The position numbers and the translations under genes were made by a program. A DNA stretch of 64,000 nucleotides from Pseudomonas bubulae (GTDB lineage Bacteria > Pseudomonadota > Gammaproteobacteria > Pseudomonadales > Pseudomonadaceae). Where the stretch lies: NCBI RefSeq assembly GCF_900618535.1, contig NZ_UYJA01000001.1, forward strand, positions 186,001 to 250,000, given 5' to 3'. Of the stretch, positions 52,800-62,429 are shown one piece after another (position 1 is the stretch's first letter; each line of letters opens with the position of its first letter). The notes below the pieces were generated by a model. The model was not told where the DNA came from. It did no database searches and saw nothing but the letters and a program-made list of their open reading frames with translations.

Positions 52800-53771
52800 T
52801 TAGTGCGCAGCTGAAAGTGAGTGCAAGTTGGCGGTTGTTATTGGGGTAGTAGCACTAAGCCATCTCTTGTCCAGGTTCTCCGTCAAATAATCCATGAACG
52901 CTTTGACCTTGGCCGTCAGGGCAGAGCGATCCTGTACGCAGGCATAAATATCCAGTGGCTCGACGCAAGACTGGCTCGAGTCGTGACTGTGTTTGAGCAG
53001 TGCAATCAGCCGGCCTGAATCGACATGGGGGGCAGCCACGAACTCTGCCAGGCGGGCAATCCCGGCACCGTAAATGGCCATTTGGGTCAGTGCGTCGATA
53101 TCGTCACTGATAGCCGTGAAGTTCAGCGCTACATAGTAATGCTCCCCCTCGCGGAAAAACCCCCAGCGCAACAAGCGCCCGTCAAGCGGGTAGCGAAAGG
53201 CCAGGCAGGCATGCCTCTGAAGATCTTCAGGGCTGCGCGGGATACCGGCCCGCTCCAGATAGGCAGGGGAGGCGCACACCACAAAAGGTACTGAAGCGAT
53301 CTTTCGCGCAACAATGCCTTCTTCCAGCTGCGGCTTGATCCGCAGGCTCAGGTCAATACCGTCCTGGATATGGTTTATTTTGCCGTCAGTGGTGCACAGT
53401 TCAAGGCGCAGGCGCGGGTGGCGTGCCGCAAAACCGGCAATCAAGGGAGCCAGTACATGGCGGCCGAACGCGGAGGTCGATGCAATGCACAAACGCCCTT
53501 GCAGTTCTGTCTCGCCAGCGCTGATGGCCATTTGTGCAGACTCAAGGTCTGCAGCGACGCGTCTGACTCTTGCGTAGTACAACGCACCGCTTTCTGTCAG
53601 CGCCATACTGCGCGTGGTGCGGTGCAGCAACCGAGCGCCAAGGTGCTCCTCCAGGCGGTTGATGGTCTGGCTGACGGCGGCGGCACTGAGCCCCAGATTT
53701 TTTGCCGCGCCCACGATGGACCCCGTTTCGACCACTTTAATAAAGCTGGCAATCGCCGCGAGCAGATTCAT
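52800..53771 (-). CDS. LysR-family transcriptional regulator
   Basis: 323-residue LysR protein of the group with a conserved PBP2_CrgA-like effector half. The DNA-binding domain (residues 1-60) has FIKVVETGSIVGAAKNLGLSAAAVSQTINRLEEHLGARLLHRTTR; the effector part includes GRLCIASTSAFGRHVLAPLI and DGIDLSLRIKP. It is divergent from the DUF2798 and alcohol dehydrogenase genes, which are plausible targets. The AT-rich region after its stop carries the 52766 palindrome. Confidence 0.9.
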   Translation of the reverse strand: MNLLAAIASFIKVVETGSIVGAAKNLGLSAAAVSQTINRLEEHLGARLLHRTTRSMALTESGALYYARVRRVAADLESAQMAISAGETELQGRLCIASTSAFGRHVLAPLIAGFAARHPRLRLELCTTDGKINHIQDGIDLSLRIKPQLEEGIVARKIASVPFVVCASPAYLERAGIPRSPEDLQRHACLAFRYPLDGRLLRWGFFREGEHYYVALNFTAISDDIDALTQMAIYGAGIARLAEFVAAPHVDSGRLIALLKHSHDSSQSCVEPLDIYACVQDRSALTAKVKAFMDYLTENLDKRWLSATTPITTANLHSLSAAH

Positions 53772-53897
53772 GAGGGGCTCTACAGGTTATTCGTAAGATT
53801 TTCTTTATAAAGTAAGTGTCCTAGAACGTCTAGTTGACCGTTTTTGATCTTGCTAAGGTGCGTCATCTCTTTATTACATGCTCAAAAAAGGCCTTTT

Positions 53898-54173
53898 ATG
53901 ACCTCCAAAACATCCAGCGCCGTACTTTCGTCGAAGCGCATGAAGCTCTCCGCGCGGGCTACGCCTTATGTCTTTGCTTTCTACATGTCGACGATCATGG
54001 CCTTTCTGATGTCGTTGGTAATCACCGCAGCCAACTCCGGCATTGAGGAAGATTACCTGAGCAATGCGCTGCATGCTTATCAGCTGGCAATGCCGGTTGC
54101 GTTCCTGTGCATCCTGGTGGTGCGGCCCATTGTAGTGAAACTGGTGTCATTTACCGTGCACCCGCACCGTTAG
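53898..54173 (+). CDS. DUF2798 membrane protein
   Basis: 91-residue protein with two transmembrane helices (about residues 23-45 and 60-82), matching DUF2798: YVFAFYMSTIMAFLMSLVITAANSGI, then AYQLAMPVAFLCILVVRPIVVKLV. ATG 53898 has AAAGG at a proper distance; an upstream extension of the frame is not supported. Often found beside LysR genes and dehydrogenases; function unknown. Confidence 0.85.
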   Translation: MTSKTSSAVLSSKRMKLSARATPYVFAFYMSTIMAFLMSLVITAANSGIEEDYLSNALHAYQLAMPVAFLCILVVRPIVVKLVSFTVHPHR

Positions 54174-54315
54174 TCCGAAAACCCTTTTTGTGACCTGTGG
54201 CAAGGGCGCAGCAGAAAAAGGCTGCTTAACTGCATCAGTGATTTTGGCGGCTGCCAGACAGGGGTACCTGAGTGGCAGCCACGGATGATTTTTGATCAGG
54301 TAAAGGAAGGCCATC

Positions 54316-55356
54316 ATGAAAGCGCTCACCTACCAGGGGCCCGGCGAAAAAGCCTGGGCCGAGATCCCCGATCCGGTCATCGACAAGCCGACCGATGCCA
54401 TTGTGCGCATCCTGCACACCACCATTTGTGGCACCGATCTGCACATTCTCAAAGGCGATGTTCCCGAAGTGACCCGCGGCACGGTTTTGGGGCATGAAGG
54501 TGTGGGGGTGGTTGAAGCGGTCGGCTCGGCCGTGCGCAATTTCAAGCCCGGCGATCATGTATTGATATCCTGCATCACCTCGTGTGGCAGCTGCGCCAAT
54601 TGTCGACGTCAGATGTATTCCCACTGTGCGGATGGCGGCTGGATTCTGGGGCACTTGATTAACGGAACCCAGGCCGAAAAAGTACGCATTCCCCACGCAG
54701 ATAACAGTCTGTACCCAGTTCCCGCCGGGGCTGATGAAGAAGCCCTGGTGATGCTCAGTGACATCTTGCCCACCGGTTTTGAAATTGGCGTGCTCGCGGG
54801 CAAGGTCAAGCCCGGCGACAGTGTAGTGATCGTGGGGGCAGGGCCGGTTGGTATGGCAGCGCTGTTGACCGCGCAATTTTACTCGCCGGCCCAATTGATC
54901 ATGGTGGATGGTGATACAAACCGGCTTGAGGTCGCCAAGCGTTTTGGGGCCACGGATATCATCGATATCAATACGCAAAACGCGGTTGAACGTATTTTTG
55001 AGCTGACCCATGGCGTCGGGGTGGATGTTGCGATTGAAGCGGTGGGTATTCCTGCCTCGTTTGACACCTGCCAATCAGTGATAGCCCCGGGCGGCAGCAT
55101 CGCCAACGTGGGCGTACATGGCAAAAGTGTCGAGTTGCACCTTGAAAAATTGTGGATCCAGAACGTCACCATTTCAACCGGGCTGGTCAATACCAATACC
55201 ACCCCTCTGCTCCTGAAAACCGTGCAGTCCGGAAAAATCGATGCGGGCAAGCTGATTACGCACCGCTTTGCGCTCACAGACATCCTCCAGGCTTACGAGG
55301 TGTTCGGGAACGCAGCCAAGGAGAAGGCAATGAAGGTGATTCTGTCGCAACAATAG
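54316..55356 (+). CDS. Zinc-dependent alcohol dehydrogenase family protein
   Basis: 346-residue medium-chain dehydrogenase. Catalytic-zinc ligands: Cys in TICGTDLH and the GHEGVG glutamate/His motif (about residues 38-60). The structural-zinc cluster is partly kept (CGSCANCRRQMYSHC). The NAD-binding motif is VIVGAGPVGMAALL (about residue 175) followed by an acidic residue (MVDGD), favouring NAD. It most resembles the class including formaldehyde/threonine-dehydrogenase-like and secondary alcohol dehydrogenases. It follows DUF2798 and is probably part of the same LysR-linked unit. Confidence 0.9.
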   Translation: MKALTYQGPGEKAWAEIPDPVIDKPTDAIVRILHTTICGTDLHILKGDVPEVTRGTVLGHEGVGVVEAVGSAVRNFKPGDHVLISCITSCGSCANCRRQMYSHCADGGWILGHLINGTQAEKVRIPHADNSLYPVPAGADEEALVMLSDILPTGFEIGVLAGKVKPGDSVVIVGAGPVGMAALLTAQFYSPAQLIMVDGDTNRLEVAKRFGATDIIDINTQNAVERIFELTHGVGVDVAIEAVGIPASFDTCQSVIAPGGSIANVGVHGKSVELHLEKLWIQNVTISTGLVNTNTTPLLLKTVQSGKIDAGKLITHRFALTDILQAYEVFGNAAKEKAMKVILSQQ

Positions 55357-55434
55357 ACAGATACACCATCCACTACTATGTTGTTTGCGGCAGAACTAAT
55401 GTTACTTAATCGTTGATAATAGGGATATTGGCAT

Positions 55435-55749
55435 ATGAAAAAGCACATTTTGTTAGTTGGCGTTGTGGGTTTGGCGGCACTTTCCACACTTGCACAAGCT
55501 GAAACCAAACAACCCGTCGCAAAATGGACGTGCGCGGATTTCCTGGCCGTGGATGAGAGCTTCCAGCCGACCGCCGTTGGCCTGGGCGAAGCCATCAACA
55601 AACAGGGCAAAGTTGAAGATGCGGTGCTGGATGTAGACGGTATCGCCAAAATCACTCCTTTGGTGGTGACGGCCTGCAAGGAAACCCCTAAAGAATCCTT
55701 CGTCTCCAAGCTCAAGGCTGAGTGGGCAAAAGTCAAAAAAGACGTTTAA
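55435..55749 (+). CDS. HdeA-family acid-stress chaperone-like protein
   Basis: 104-residue periplasmic protein. The signal peptide ends at AQAE (about residue 23). The mature part begins with VAKWTCADFLAVDESFQPTAVG, the HdeA/HdeB-family motif, and ends with VVTACKETPKESF; its two Cys would form the family's disulfide. HdeA keeps periplasmic proteins soluble at low pH. Single gene with a downstream hairpin at 55759-55785. Confidence 0.9.
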   Translation: MKKHILLVGVVGLAALSTLAQAETKQPVAKWTCADFLAVDESFQPTAVGLGEAINKQGKVEDAVLDVDGIAKITPLVVTACKETPKESFVSKLKAEWAKVKKDV

Positions 55750-55758
55750 CCCAAACCC

Positions 55759-55785
55759 GGCCTGTACTTCACGCGAGTACAGGCC
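55759..55785 (+). terminator. Candidate terminator hairpin after the HdeA-like gene
   Basis: GGCCTGTACT (55759-55768) and AGTACAGGCC (55776-55785) pair perfectly over 10 bp around TCACGCG, 9 bp beyond the stop. There is no T-run after it, so it may act as a stabilising 3' hairpin. Confidence 0.55.
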
Positions 55786-55941
55786 TCTGCGGTGCAATCC
55801 TGGCCCGTATGCGGCCAATAACCTCCTCGCCGTTGTGAATTTCCTGCGCTATAACCCCTCTACATAAAGACAGGCCTGCCTTACTGGTCAAAAGGGCGTA
55901 GTAGACTAGGCTTTTTTTATCTCTATCTGTCGGGGAACCCT

Positions 55942-56454
55942 ATGTTAATCAAGTCATTAGCTGAGCTTGACCGTATTCGTGACGAGTGCCGTTCCATGGT
56001 CACCAAGCGCTCGGCCGTCTCGGCAGGTGCGGCTGCGATCCCCATACCGGGGCTTGATATCGGTACGGATGTCGCGTTGCTGGTTGAAATGCTGCCGGCC
56101 ATCAACAGCAAGTTCGGCCTTACCCCACATCAGATCGAACAGATGGACTCACGTTCCAAGCGTCTGATCGTGGTGGCTGTCAGTGGTATTGGCAGTGAAG
56201 TGATCGGCAAATTCATCAGCCGTACGCTGGTCATGTCCCTGGTCCGCAAGATGGGCACCAAAGTGGCGACCAAATCCGTGGTTCGCTTTGTCCCTTTTGT
56301 GGGGCAGGCCGTGGCGGCAACCATCAGTTTTGGTGTGATGAAACTGGTGGGCAATGGCCATATCGAAGATTGTTATCAGGTTTGCCGCGAGGCATTGCTG
56401 GCGCAAGCCAGAGACTCGACGGTGATTGTGATCGGCCCTGAAACCGATAGCTGA
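55942..56454 (+). CDS. Conserved protein with hydrophobic helices (DUF697-like)
   Basis: 170-residue protein. After a short helical start it contains RSAVSAGAAAIPIPGLDIGTDVALLVEMLPAIN and later FISRTLVMSLVRKMGTKVATKSVVRFVPFVGQAVAATISFGVMKLVG, pairs of hydrophobic, Gly/Pro-containing segments like those of the DUF697/EcsC-type hydrophobic domains that insert in or attach to membranes. No signal peptide. GGGG precedes the ATG 9 nt upstream. Function unknown; family call tentative. Confidence 0.7.
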   Translation: MLIKSLAELDRIRDECRSMVTKRSAVSAGAAAIPIPGLDIGTDVALLVEMLPAINSKFGLTPHQIEQMDSRSKRLIVVAVSGIGSEVIGKFISRTLVMSLVRKMGTKVATKSVVRFVPFVGQAVAATISFGVMKLVGNGHIEDCYQVCREALLAQARDSTVIVIGPETDS

Positions 56455-56535
56455 CACGTTTTGTACACCTTGCAATCGAACCTGTTACGCGCAGGGCCCT
56501 CAAAGGTTCAAGGTCGATCAAAAACGGAGGGCGTG

Positions 56536-56889
56536 ATGAACACGTTCAGAACCAGTTTTGCATTCCTGCTGCTGGGGGGTTTACTCGCCACCCAACTACA
56601 GGCGCAACCCCTTTCAGAACCTTTGCCGGCTCAGTATCAGCAGCTGGCGCAAAACACACCGATCACCAACACCCCGCCTGTTAACAACCCCATCCGTCGT
56701 ATCAACCCCAACAGCCGTCAGGGCACCGGTGCTTCCGTGCCGGGGGCAAGTGGCCCGGGTATTGCGCCTGCGGTGCAGCCCCAGGGCATTGATAGCGGCA
56801 AAATAGGCAATGGTTACCCGCGTAACCCGCCAGTGCCACCGACAATCAAGCCGACCGCACCCTCGTTGCAGCCGCGGGACAAACCTTAA
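56536..56889 (+). CDS. Proline-rich secreted hypothetical protein
   Basis: 117-residue protein with a signal peptide (about residues 1-24, cleaved after LQAQP). The mature part is low-complexity: rich in Pro, Asn, Gly and Gln, ending PPVPPTIKPTAPSLQPRDKP, with PITNTPPVNNPIRRINP in the middle. No domain is apparent, and it is likely disordered. GGAGG precedes the ATG; the frame extends 25 codons upstream without support. It lies 18 bp before the PQQ-type dehydrogenase gene and is probably in one transcript with it. Confidence 0.75.
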   Translation: MNTFRTSFAFLLLGGLLATQLQAQPLSEPLPAQYQQLAQNTPITNTPPVNNPIRRINPNSRQGTGASVPGASGPGIAPAVQPQGIDSGKIGNGYPRNPPVPPTIKPTAPSLQPRDKP

Positions 56890-56907
56890 ACGAACAAGGA
56901 ATAGTTG

Positions 56908-58062
56908 ATGTTGAGAAAAACCCTGCTGGCCACAATGTGTGCCACTTCGCTGCTCGGTATGGCGTTCACGGCCCATGCCGATGGGCAGAATACGTTTGTT
57001 TCCGAGTCCGAGTCCGGGGCCGTTACCGTCACGCCGGTGGTCGAAGGACTCGATCATCCTTGGGCACTGGCCTTTTTGCCCGACAGGCAAGGCATGCTGA
57101 TTACCGAGCGGGCGGGCAATCTGCGAGTTGTGAGCCCTGACGGTAAATTGTCCGCACCGCTTTCAGGTGTGCCGCAAGTGTGGGCCAAGGGGCAGGGTGG
57201 CCTGCTCGATGTGGTGTTGTCGCCCAGCTTCGGTGAAGACCGGTTGGTGTATCTGTCGTACGCCGAAGGTGGTGCAGACGGCAAGGCCGGTACCACGGTG
57301 GGCCGTGGGCGCTTGTCGGATGATTTGACCCGATTGAGCAACTTTGAAGTGATCTTTCGCCAGCAGCCGAAGCTCTCTACCGGTAACCACTTCGGCTCAC
57401 GGCTGGTGTTCGATCGCGATGGCTACTTGTTTATCGCCCTTGGGGAAAACAACCAGCGTCCGACCTCACAGGATCTGGACAAGCTGCAAGGCAAGATTGC
57501 GCGCATTTACCCTGATGGGCGTGTGCCCAAGGACAACCCTTTCACAGGGCAGCAGGGGGTAAGGCCGGAAATCTGGTCATACGGCCATCGCAATCAGCAA
57601 GGCGCGGCGCTCAATCCCTGGACCGGGACCCTGTGGACCCACGAACACGGGCCAAAGGGGGGCGACGAAATCAACCTGATCGAGCGCGGTAAAAACTACG
57701 GTTGGCCGCTGGCAACCCACGGGATTGACTACTCTTCCAAGCCGATTCCAGAAGCTCAGGGCAAAATCGTCGAAGGCACTGTGGTTCCGCACCACATATG
57801 GGAAAAATCCCCGGGTATCAGCGGCATGGCTTTTTATGATTCAGATCGCTTCAAACCCTGGCAGCACAGTCTGTTTATTGGCGCCCTGGCAGACAAGGAT
57901 CTGATACGCCTGCAACTGAGCGGTGACAAGGTGGTGCATGAAGAGCGCATGCTCGGCGATCTCAATGCCCGTATCCGCGATGTGCGCCAATGCCCTGATG
58001 GCTATTTATATGTATTGACCGATGAGGATGACGGCGTGCTGTATCGCGTGGGGTTGCAATAA
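56908..58062 (+). CDS. PQQ-dependent sugar dehydrogenase (YliI/Asd family)
   Basis: 384-residue periplasmic six-bladed beta-propeller of the soluble glucose/aldose sugar dehydrogenase family. The signal peptide ends at AHAD (about residue 25). Family landmarks: GLDHPWALAFLPD at the start, LLDVVLSPSF, TGNHFGSRLVFDRDGYLFIALG, SYGHRNQQG, EHGPKGGDEINLI and PGISGMAFYDSD. These hold the PQQ and calcium ligands (the His in SYGHRN and EHGP). ATG 56908 with AGGA upstream; a TTG codon immediately before is not preferred. It oxidises aldose sugars at C1; natural substrate uncertain. Confidence 0.9.
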   Translation: MLRKTLLATMCATSLLGMAFTAHADGQNTFVSESESGAVTVTPVVEGLDHPWALAFLPDRQGMLITERAGNLRVVSPDGKLSAPLSGVPQVWAKGQGGLLDVVLSPSFGEDRLVYLSYAEGGADGKAGTTVGRGRLSDDLTRLSNFEVIFRQQPKLSTGNHFGSRLVFDRDGYLFIALGENNQRPTSQDLDKLQGKIARIYPDGRVPKDNPFTGQQGVRPEIWSYGHRNQQGAALNPWTGTLWTHEHGPKGGDEINLIERGKNYGWPLATHGIDYSSKPIPEAQGKIVEGTVVPHHIWEKSPGISGMAFYDSDRFKPWQHSLFIGALADKDLIRLQLSGDKVVHEERMLGDLNARIRDVRQCPDGYLYVLTDEDDGVLYRVGLQ

Positions 58063-58072
58063 CACTCATCAA

Positions 58073-58158
58073 TGTGGGAGCGGGCTTGCCCGCGATGGCA
58101 TCAACGCGGTCTGACCGTTCAGCCGCGTCGTCTGCATCGCAGGCAGCCAGCTCTCACA
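58073..58158. repeat. Inverted pair of REP elements (BIME)
   Basis: TGTGGGAGCGGGCTTGCCCG starts at 58073, and the reverse complement of 58134-58158 begins TGTGAGAGCTGGCTGCCTGC, so two REP units face each other. Between them ACGCGG and CCGCGT can pair as well. It lies between convergent genes (the sugar dehydrogenase and ecotin). Confidence 0.8.
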
Positions 58159-58175
58159 ATGAAAAATAAAAGCGC

Positions 58176-58658
58176 TTACTCGCTCACAGCCTGCTTGATC
58201 TGCTTGGAGGCCGACCAGATACGGTAGCGCACTTCAATATCCTTGGGCACATACACCACGATCGGCAGTTTGCTGTTGTAACGCAGCATAAAGCCTTCAC
58301 CGACCACCGGCACAAACTCGGGGTGCGCCTTGCCTTCAGGGCAAGCCATCATTGTGCTCATGGGCCCGCTGACCTTGTTCAGGCGATACATCGGGTAGCC
58401 CCAACCCTTGAGAGTTTTTTCTTCCAGCTTACCGCCAAGACGCTGCTGGTTGCAGTCAACCTGCAGGGTCTTGCCCGCGATGATCTGTACCTTGTAGTCG
58501 TCTTCATTCTTTTGCTTGGGCAAATGAATGACCTGACGGCTAAAGCCTGCTTCGGCTTTTGGATAGGGAGCGACATCTTCCAGTTTGGCGGCGTTGACCA
58601 CGCTGCACAGCGTACTCAAAGACAGTAATACGGCTGCGCTGATCACCAGTGATTTCAT
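58176..58658 (-). CDS. eco: Ecotin, periplasmic serine protease inhibitor
   Basis: 160-residue inhibitor of trypsin-fold proteases. Signal peptide about residues 1-23 (cleaved at VNAAK). The reactive loop [15 protein letters not shown] has the P1 Met at residue 103, and the disulfide Cys69-Cys106 has the same 37-residue spacing as in E. coli ecotin. It protects against neutrophil elastase-like or other external proteases; it does not target metalloproteases such as AprX. Single gene. Confidence 0.96.
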   Translation of the reverse strand: MKSLVISAAVLLSLSTLCSVVNAAKLEDVAPYPKAEAGFSRQVIHLPKQKNEDDYKVQIIAGKTLQVDCNQQRLGGKLEEKTLKGWGYPMYRLNKVSGPMSTMMACPEGKAHPEFVPVVGEGFMLRYNSKLPIVVYVPKDIEVRYRIWSASKQIKQAVSE

Positions 58659-58855
58659 GGTGCTTTCCTTATTTCAGAGCTAAAAATATACCTACAGTTG
58701 AATTAAACAACCTGCCCGGGATCAACTTCAGACAACTAACAGTCGATTAAAGTGCCCGTTCGGCCACCGGGTACGGATAGATTACTTCGCACCAGGGTCG
58801 AACAGCCAGTAAACTGCTTTTTTTCCTGCGAATCATTAATTTACCGAGGTTTTGC

Positions 58856-60496
58856 ATGACACTCAGTCCTCTTGCGGGCAAGCCGGCCCCGGCTCAGTTG
58901 CTGGTCGATATTCCGCGACTGGTGACCGCTTATTACACCGGTCAACCCGATGCAGCCATCACGACCCAGCGTGTCGCCTTTGGTACTTCAGGGCACCGCG
59001 GCAGTTCATTTGAACTGAGCTTCAATGAGTGGCATGTACTTGCTATCAGCCAGGCCATTTGCCTGTATCGTCAAATGAAGGGAATCAACGGGCCGCTGTT
59101 TGTCGGTATCGACACCCATGCGCTGTCTACCCCTGCCGGCGCCAGTGCTCTGGAAGTATTTGCCGCCAATGGCGTCGAAACCATGATAGCCGCTGACGAC
59201 GAATACACCCCGACGCCAGCGATTTCCCACGCAATCATTTGCTACAACCGTGGCCGCACCAGCGGGCTGGCTGATGGCGTGGTGATTACGCCTTCACACA
59301 ACCCGCCAGAAAGCGGCGGTTTCAAGTACAACCCGCCCAATGGCGGCCCGGCTGATACCGATGTCACCAAGTGGATTGAAGCCAAGGCCAATGAACTGCT
59401 CGCGGCCCGGCTGGCCGGGGTCAAGCGCATCAGCTACGAGCAGGCCCTTAAAGCCAGCACTACCCATCGTCATGATTACTTGAATACCTATGTTGCCGAT
59501 CTGAAAAACGTGATCGACATGGACACCCTGCGCGGCGCCAATCTGCGCCTGGGCGTAGATCCGCTGGGTGGCGCAGGTGTGCGCTACTGGTCGGCGATCG
59601 GCGAACACTACGGCCTTGATCTGGACGTGGTGAACACCTCGGTCGACCCGACGTTCCGCTTTATGTGCGTGGACTGGGATGGCCGGATCCGCATGGACCC
59701 GTCTTCCAGCTACGCCATGCAGGGCCTGATCGGCCTGAAAGAACGCTTTGACGTGGCGTTTGCCTGTGACCCGGATCACGACCGTCACGGCATTGTTACG
59801 CCATCGGGTGGTCTTTTGGCCCCGAACAACTACCTGGCTGTGTCCATCGACTACCTGTTCCGCAACCGGCCGCAATGGCGCGCCGATGCCGCCGTGGGCA
59901 AAACCGTGGTTAGCAGCGGCCTGATTGACCGGGTAGCCGCGCGTCTGGATCGTCGCCTGTATGAAGTGCCGGTAGGCTTCAAGTGGTTTGCCGATGGTCT
60001 GTTTGAAGGCTCGCTGGGGTTTGGCGGCGAAGAAAGTGCCGGCGCCTCGTTCCTGCGTCTGGACGGCAGCGTCTGGTCGACCGACAAGGACGGCCTGATT
60101 CCGTCGTTGCTGGCTGCTGAAATGACGGCGCGTACCGGTCGCGACCCTTCTCAGCTGTACCAGAAAATGACCGAAGAGCTGGGCCAGCCATTCTCCACCC
60201 GTGTCGATGCCAAGGCCACCCCGCAGCAAAAAGCGCTGTTGGGCAAGCTGTCGCCCGGGCAGGTCAAGTCGACCACGCTGGCAGGTGAGCCGATCACTCA
60301 AATCCTCAGCCATGCACCGGGCAACAATCAGGCCATCGGCGGGCTCAAGGTCATGACTGAAAACGGCTGGTTTGCTGCACGCCCTTCGGGCACTGAAGAT
60401 ATCTACAAGATCTACGCCGAGAGCTTTATCGGCGACGAGCACCTCAGCCGTCTGGTTGAGGAAGCGCAGGTACTGGTCGATACCGCCATCGCCTAA
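58856..60496 (+). CDS. pgm: Phosphoglucomutase (alpha-D-glucose phosphate-specific)
   Basis: 546-residue enzyme interconverting glucose 1- and 6-phosphate. The phosphoserine motif [13 protein letters not shown] is near residue 146, the metal-binding DPDHDRHG near residue 303, and the sugar-binding GFGGEESAG near residue 388. The C-terminal phosphate-binding loop is [15 protein letters not shown]. Length is typical (about 546). A terminator follows directly. Confidence 0.97.
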   Translation: MTLSPLAGKPAPAQLLVDIPRLVTAYYTGQPDAAITTQRVAFGTSGHRGSSFELSFNEWHVLAISQAICLYRQMKGINGPLFVGIDTHALSTPAGASALEVFAANGVETMIAADDEYTPTPAISHAIICYNRGRTSGLADGVVITPSHNPPESGGFKYNPPNGGPADTDVTKWIEAKANELLAARLAGVKRISYEQALKASTTHRHDYLNTYVADLKNVIDMDTLRGANLRLGVDPLGGAGVRYWSAIGEHYGLDLDVVNTSVDPTFRFMCVDWDGRIRMDPSSSYAMQGLIGLKERFDVAFACDPDHDRHGIVTPSGGLLAPNNYLAVSIDYLFRNRPQWRADAAVGKTVVSSGLIDRVAARLDRRLYEVPVGFKWFADGLFEGSLGFGGEESAGASFLRLDGSVWSTDKDGLIPSLLAAEMTARTGRDPSQLYQKMTEELGQPFSTRVDAKATPQQKALLGKLSPGQVKSTTLAGEPITQILSHAPGNNQAIGGLKVMTENGWFAARPSGTEDIYKIYAESFIGDEHLSRLVEEAQVLVDTAIA

Positions 60497-60502
60497 GCCA
60501 AT

Positions 60503-60538
60503 AAAAAGCCCGACCCCGCAATGGGGTCGGGCTTTTTT
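60503..60538 (+). terminator. Rho-independent terminator of pgm
   Basis: AAGCCCGACCCC (60506-60517) and GGGGTCGGGCTT (60523-60534) form a perfect 12-bp stem with a 5-nt loop, followed by TTTT on the plus strand and AAAAA before it, so it can work in both directions. Confidence 0.93.
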
Positions 60539-60557
60539 GTGGCTCAGCGCAAAGCAC

Positions 60558-60758
60558 TCAGCTGCGGGTGACCAGTTGCACCACTTGCTGCATGTTTTCG
60601 TTGCAGGCACGGGCTTGCTGGAGCATCGCTTCGAATGGCGCGCTCATGATTTCGTCATGGCTCAACCAGCTGTGCTTTTGCGTCATGGAGTACAGGTAAC
60701 GGTACTCCTCTTTGCTGCGCTTGCTGCTCAGCTCCATATCAAACCACGGCGAGTTCAC
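60558..60758 (-). CDS. Hypothetical 66-residue protein after the transglutaminase-like gene
   Basis: Small hydrophilic protein with two likely helices (SSKRSKEEYRYLYSMTQKH and APFEAMLQQARACNENMQQVVQL); no signal peptide and no recognised domain. Its GTG start codon directly follows the stop of the upstream gene (TAG-GTG), which suggests translational coupling; an ATG at residue 8 is the alternative start. It runs toward the pgm terminator, which can also end this transcript. Confidence 0.6.
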   Translation of the reverse strand: MNSPWFDMELSSKRSKEEYRYLYSMTQKHSWLSHDEIMSAPFEAMLQQARACNENMQQVVQLVTRS

Positions 60759-62429
60759 CTAGCAGGTCTTGATCTCCTTGCCAACCTCGGCCCCTGACAG
60801 GGTGATGTCGTAGGTGACTGTCTCCGGATCGGCCATGTACAAATCCGCCAGCTGACCGGTGCGGCGATAGTTCATCAGGCTGTCCCAGCGCTCGCTCGCA
60901 AAGGCGGGTTTGTATACCTGCTGCCCGGAGAGGTTTTCCAGTGGCCGAAGGTTGGTCAGCGTGGCCTGCACCTTGTAACGCTCGGGTACGACAAAGCCGG
61001 TTTTCTCGCGACTGATCTTGCAGTCGCCGATTTCCTTGCCGAAATGGTTGCACAGGTTCAGGTCGGTGGCACTAACCCCGGAGTCTGTGTCGGCGTAGCT
61101 GAGCTGCATCAGCGTCATTTGCCCCATCTGTACTTCAGCCGTGGTGCGGGCCTGGCCATCACGATTGAAGTGTTCGAACTTCTTCACGCCCATGCTCAGG
61201 CTCGGCTGTTCTTCCGGAATATGATCCTGGTACACCTTGCCTTCGGCATCGATGACCAGTGCCCAGCGATTCTGGATATCGGGCATGCTGCGCCCCGGCA
61301 TAAACACCGGGTTGGTAGGGTCCAGCCACCAGACCTGGCCGTTGACTTGAGCCTTGACGATGGCGTGATTGGCTGCGCCTGTGCCAGGCAGCAACAGGCC
61401 AAGCGGGTTGCTGCCACGGCTGACCCAGGCGGTTTGCGCGTTTATGTCGCTGGCCTTCAACATCGCAGTCAGCAATACGGACAGGTCTTTGCAATCGCCG
61501 TAACCGCGCTCTTCGATCTCGCTCAAGGTAAAGGGTACATAGCCACGATCTGTGGCGCGCCAGTCACCCATATAACGGTATTGCTCGTGGATGTACTGCA
61601 TCACGCCTGACACTCGCCCGGCGGCAGGCAAACCCTTGAGGCCCGAAACAACCTTGGCGGCGCCCGCAGGCAGGCTGGCGCCGAGGATTTGCTGATACCG
61701 CGCGGCGAGGTTGCCGAAGTGATCCTGCACTTGGCTGGAACTGGCGATTTCAACCCGTGGGATCTGGCGGATATAGGCGTTGCCGGCTTCGTTGATGTAG
61801 TTCACGAAGCGCGGTTTTTGCTGCTCGATCACCAGGGTCTTGTTGTCGGAAGAGGGGTTGAAGGTAAAGTCCTCCATCAACTCACTGCGCCAGACCATCG
61901 GCTGCTCAGCGGTGAACGTGCTTTTGAAGGCATCCGAGCGCACGGGGGCAGGGCCGAACATCATCGGGTAGTGGAAGTGCTCCATCAGCGGTTTCGCCAC
62001 CGTATGCTCACGCACGGTGTACATGATACGGGTGCCGATGCGCAGGTTGGGGAAAGCGATCGATGTTTGCCGCGCTCGCTGAAAACCCTGGTCGGGGTTG
62101 GGGGCCATGCGCGTATCGATTTGCGAGGGGGCCAGCGCGACCGGTTTGCCACCGGGTTGTGTCGACTGGGCGTCAATGATCTCCAGCCGATCTGTTTCGG
62201 GGAAGCTGAAGTCGATGCGCGACAGCATCTCGCGGCCATTGTTGGTCAGGATGGTATAGCGGTACGTGGTAGTGCAGTCGGTGCTGGTGTCTTTGTTGAA
62301 ATGGCAGTTTTTTGCTGTTTCGCCAGCCAGAGCAGCCTCTGACGCCGGTTGCAATGCCGCGTAAGACGGCAGGCTGACGATCCCCAGTGTTGCGCAAATC
62401 AATGATTTGCTGAAAGTAAAGCGGTGCAT
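60759..62429 (-). CDS. Exported DUF3857/transglutaminase-like protein
   Basis: 556-residue protein with a signal peptide (about residues 1-23, LPSYAAL). The N-terminal half is a DUF3857-type beta domain (TTYRYTILTNNGREMLSRIDFSFPETDRLEI). The middle holds a transglutaminase-like core with the catalytic Cys in ERGYGDCKDLSVLLTAML, His in GAANHAIV and Asp in WWLDPTNP, all present. The enzymatic activity of this family is unproven; it may act on periplasmic or surface proteins. ATG 62429 has GAGG upstream; the frame is open 35 codons further without support. Confidence 0.88.
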   Translation of the reverse strand: MHRFTFSKSLICATLGIVSLPSYAALQPASEAALAGETAKNCHFNKDTSTDCTTTYRYTILTNNGREMLSRIDFSFPETDRLEIIDAQSTQPGGKPVALAPSQIDTRMAPNPDQGFQRARQTSIAFPNLRIGTRIMYTVREHTVAKPLMEHFHYPMMFGPAPVRSDAFKSTFTAEQPMVWRSELMEDFTFNPSSDNKTLVIEQQKPRFVNYINEAGNAYIRQIPRVEIASSSQVQDHFGNLAARYQQILGASLPAGAAKVVSGLKGLPAAGRVSGVMQYIHEQYRYMGDWRATDRGYVPFTLSEIEERGYGDCKDLSVLLTAMLKASDINAQTAWVSRGSNPLGLLLPGTGAANHAIVKAQVNGQVWWLDPTNPVFMPGRSMPDIQNRWALVIDAEGKVYQDHIPEEQPSLSMGVKKFEHFNRDGQARTTAEVQMGQMTLMQLSYADTDSGVSATDLNLCNHFGKEIGDCKISREKTGFVVPERYKVQATLTNLRPLENLSGQQVYKPAFASERWDSLMNYRRTGQLADLYMADPETVTYDITLSGAEVGKEIKTC

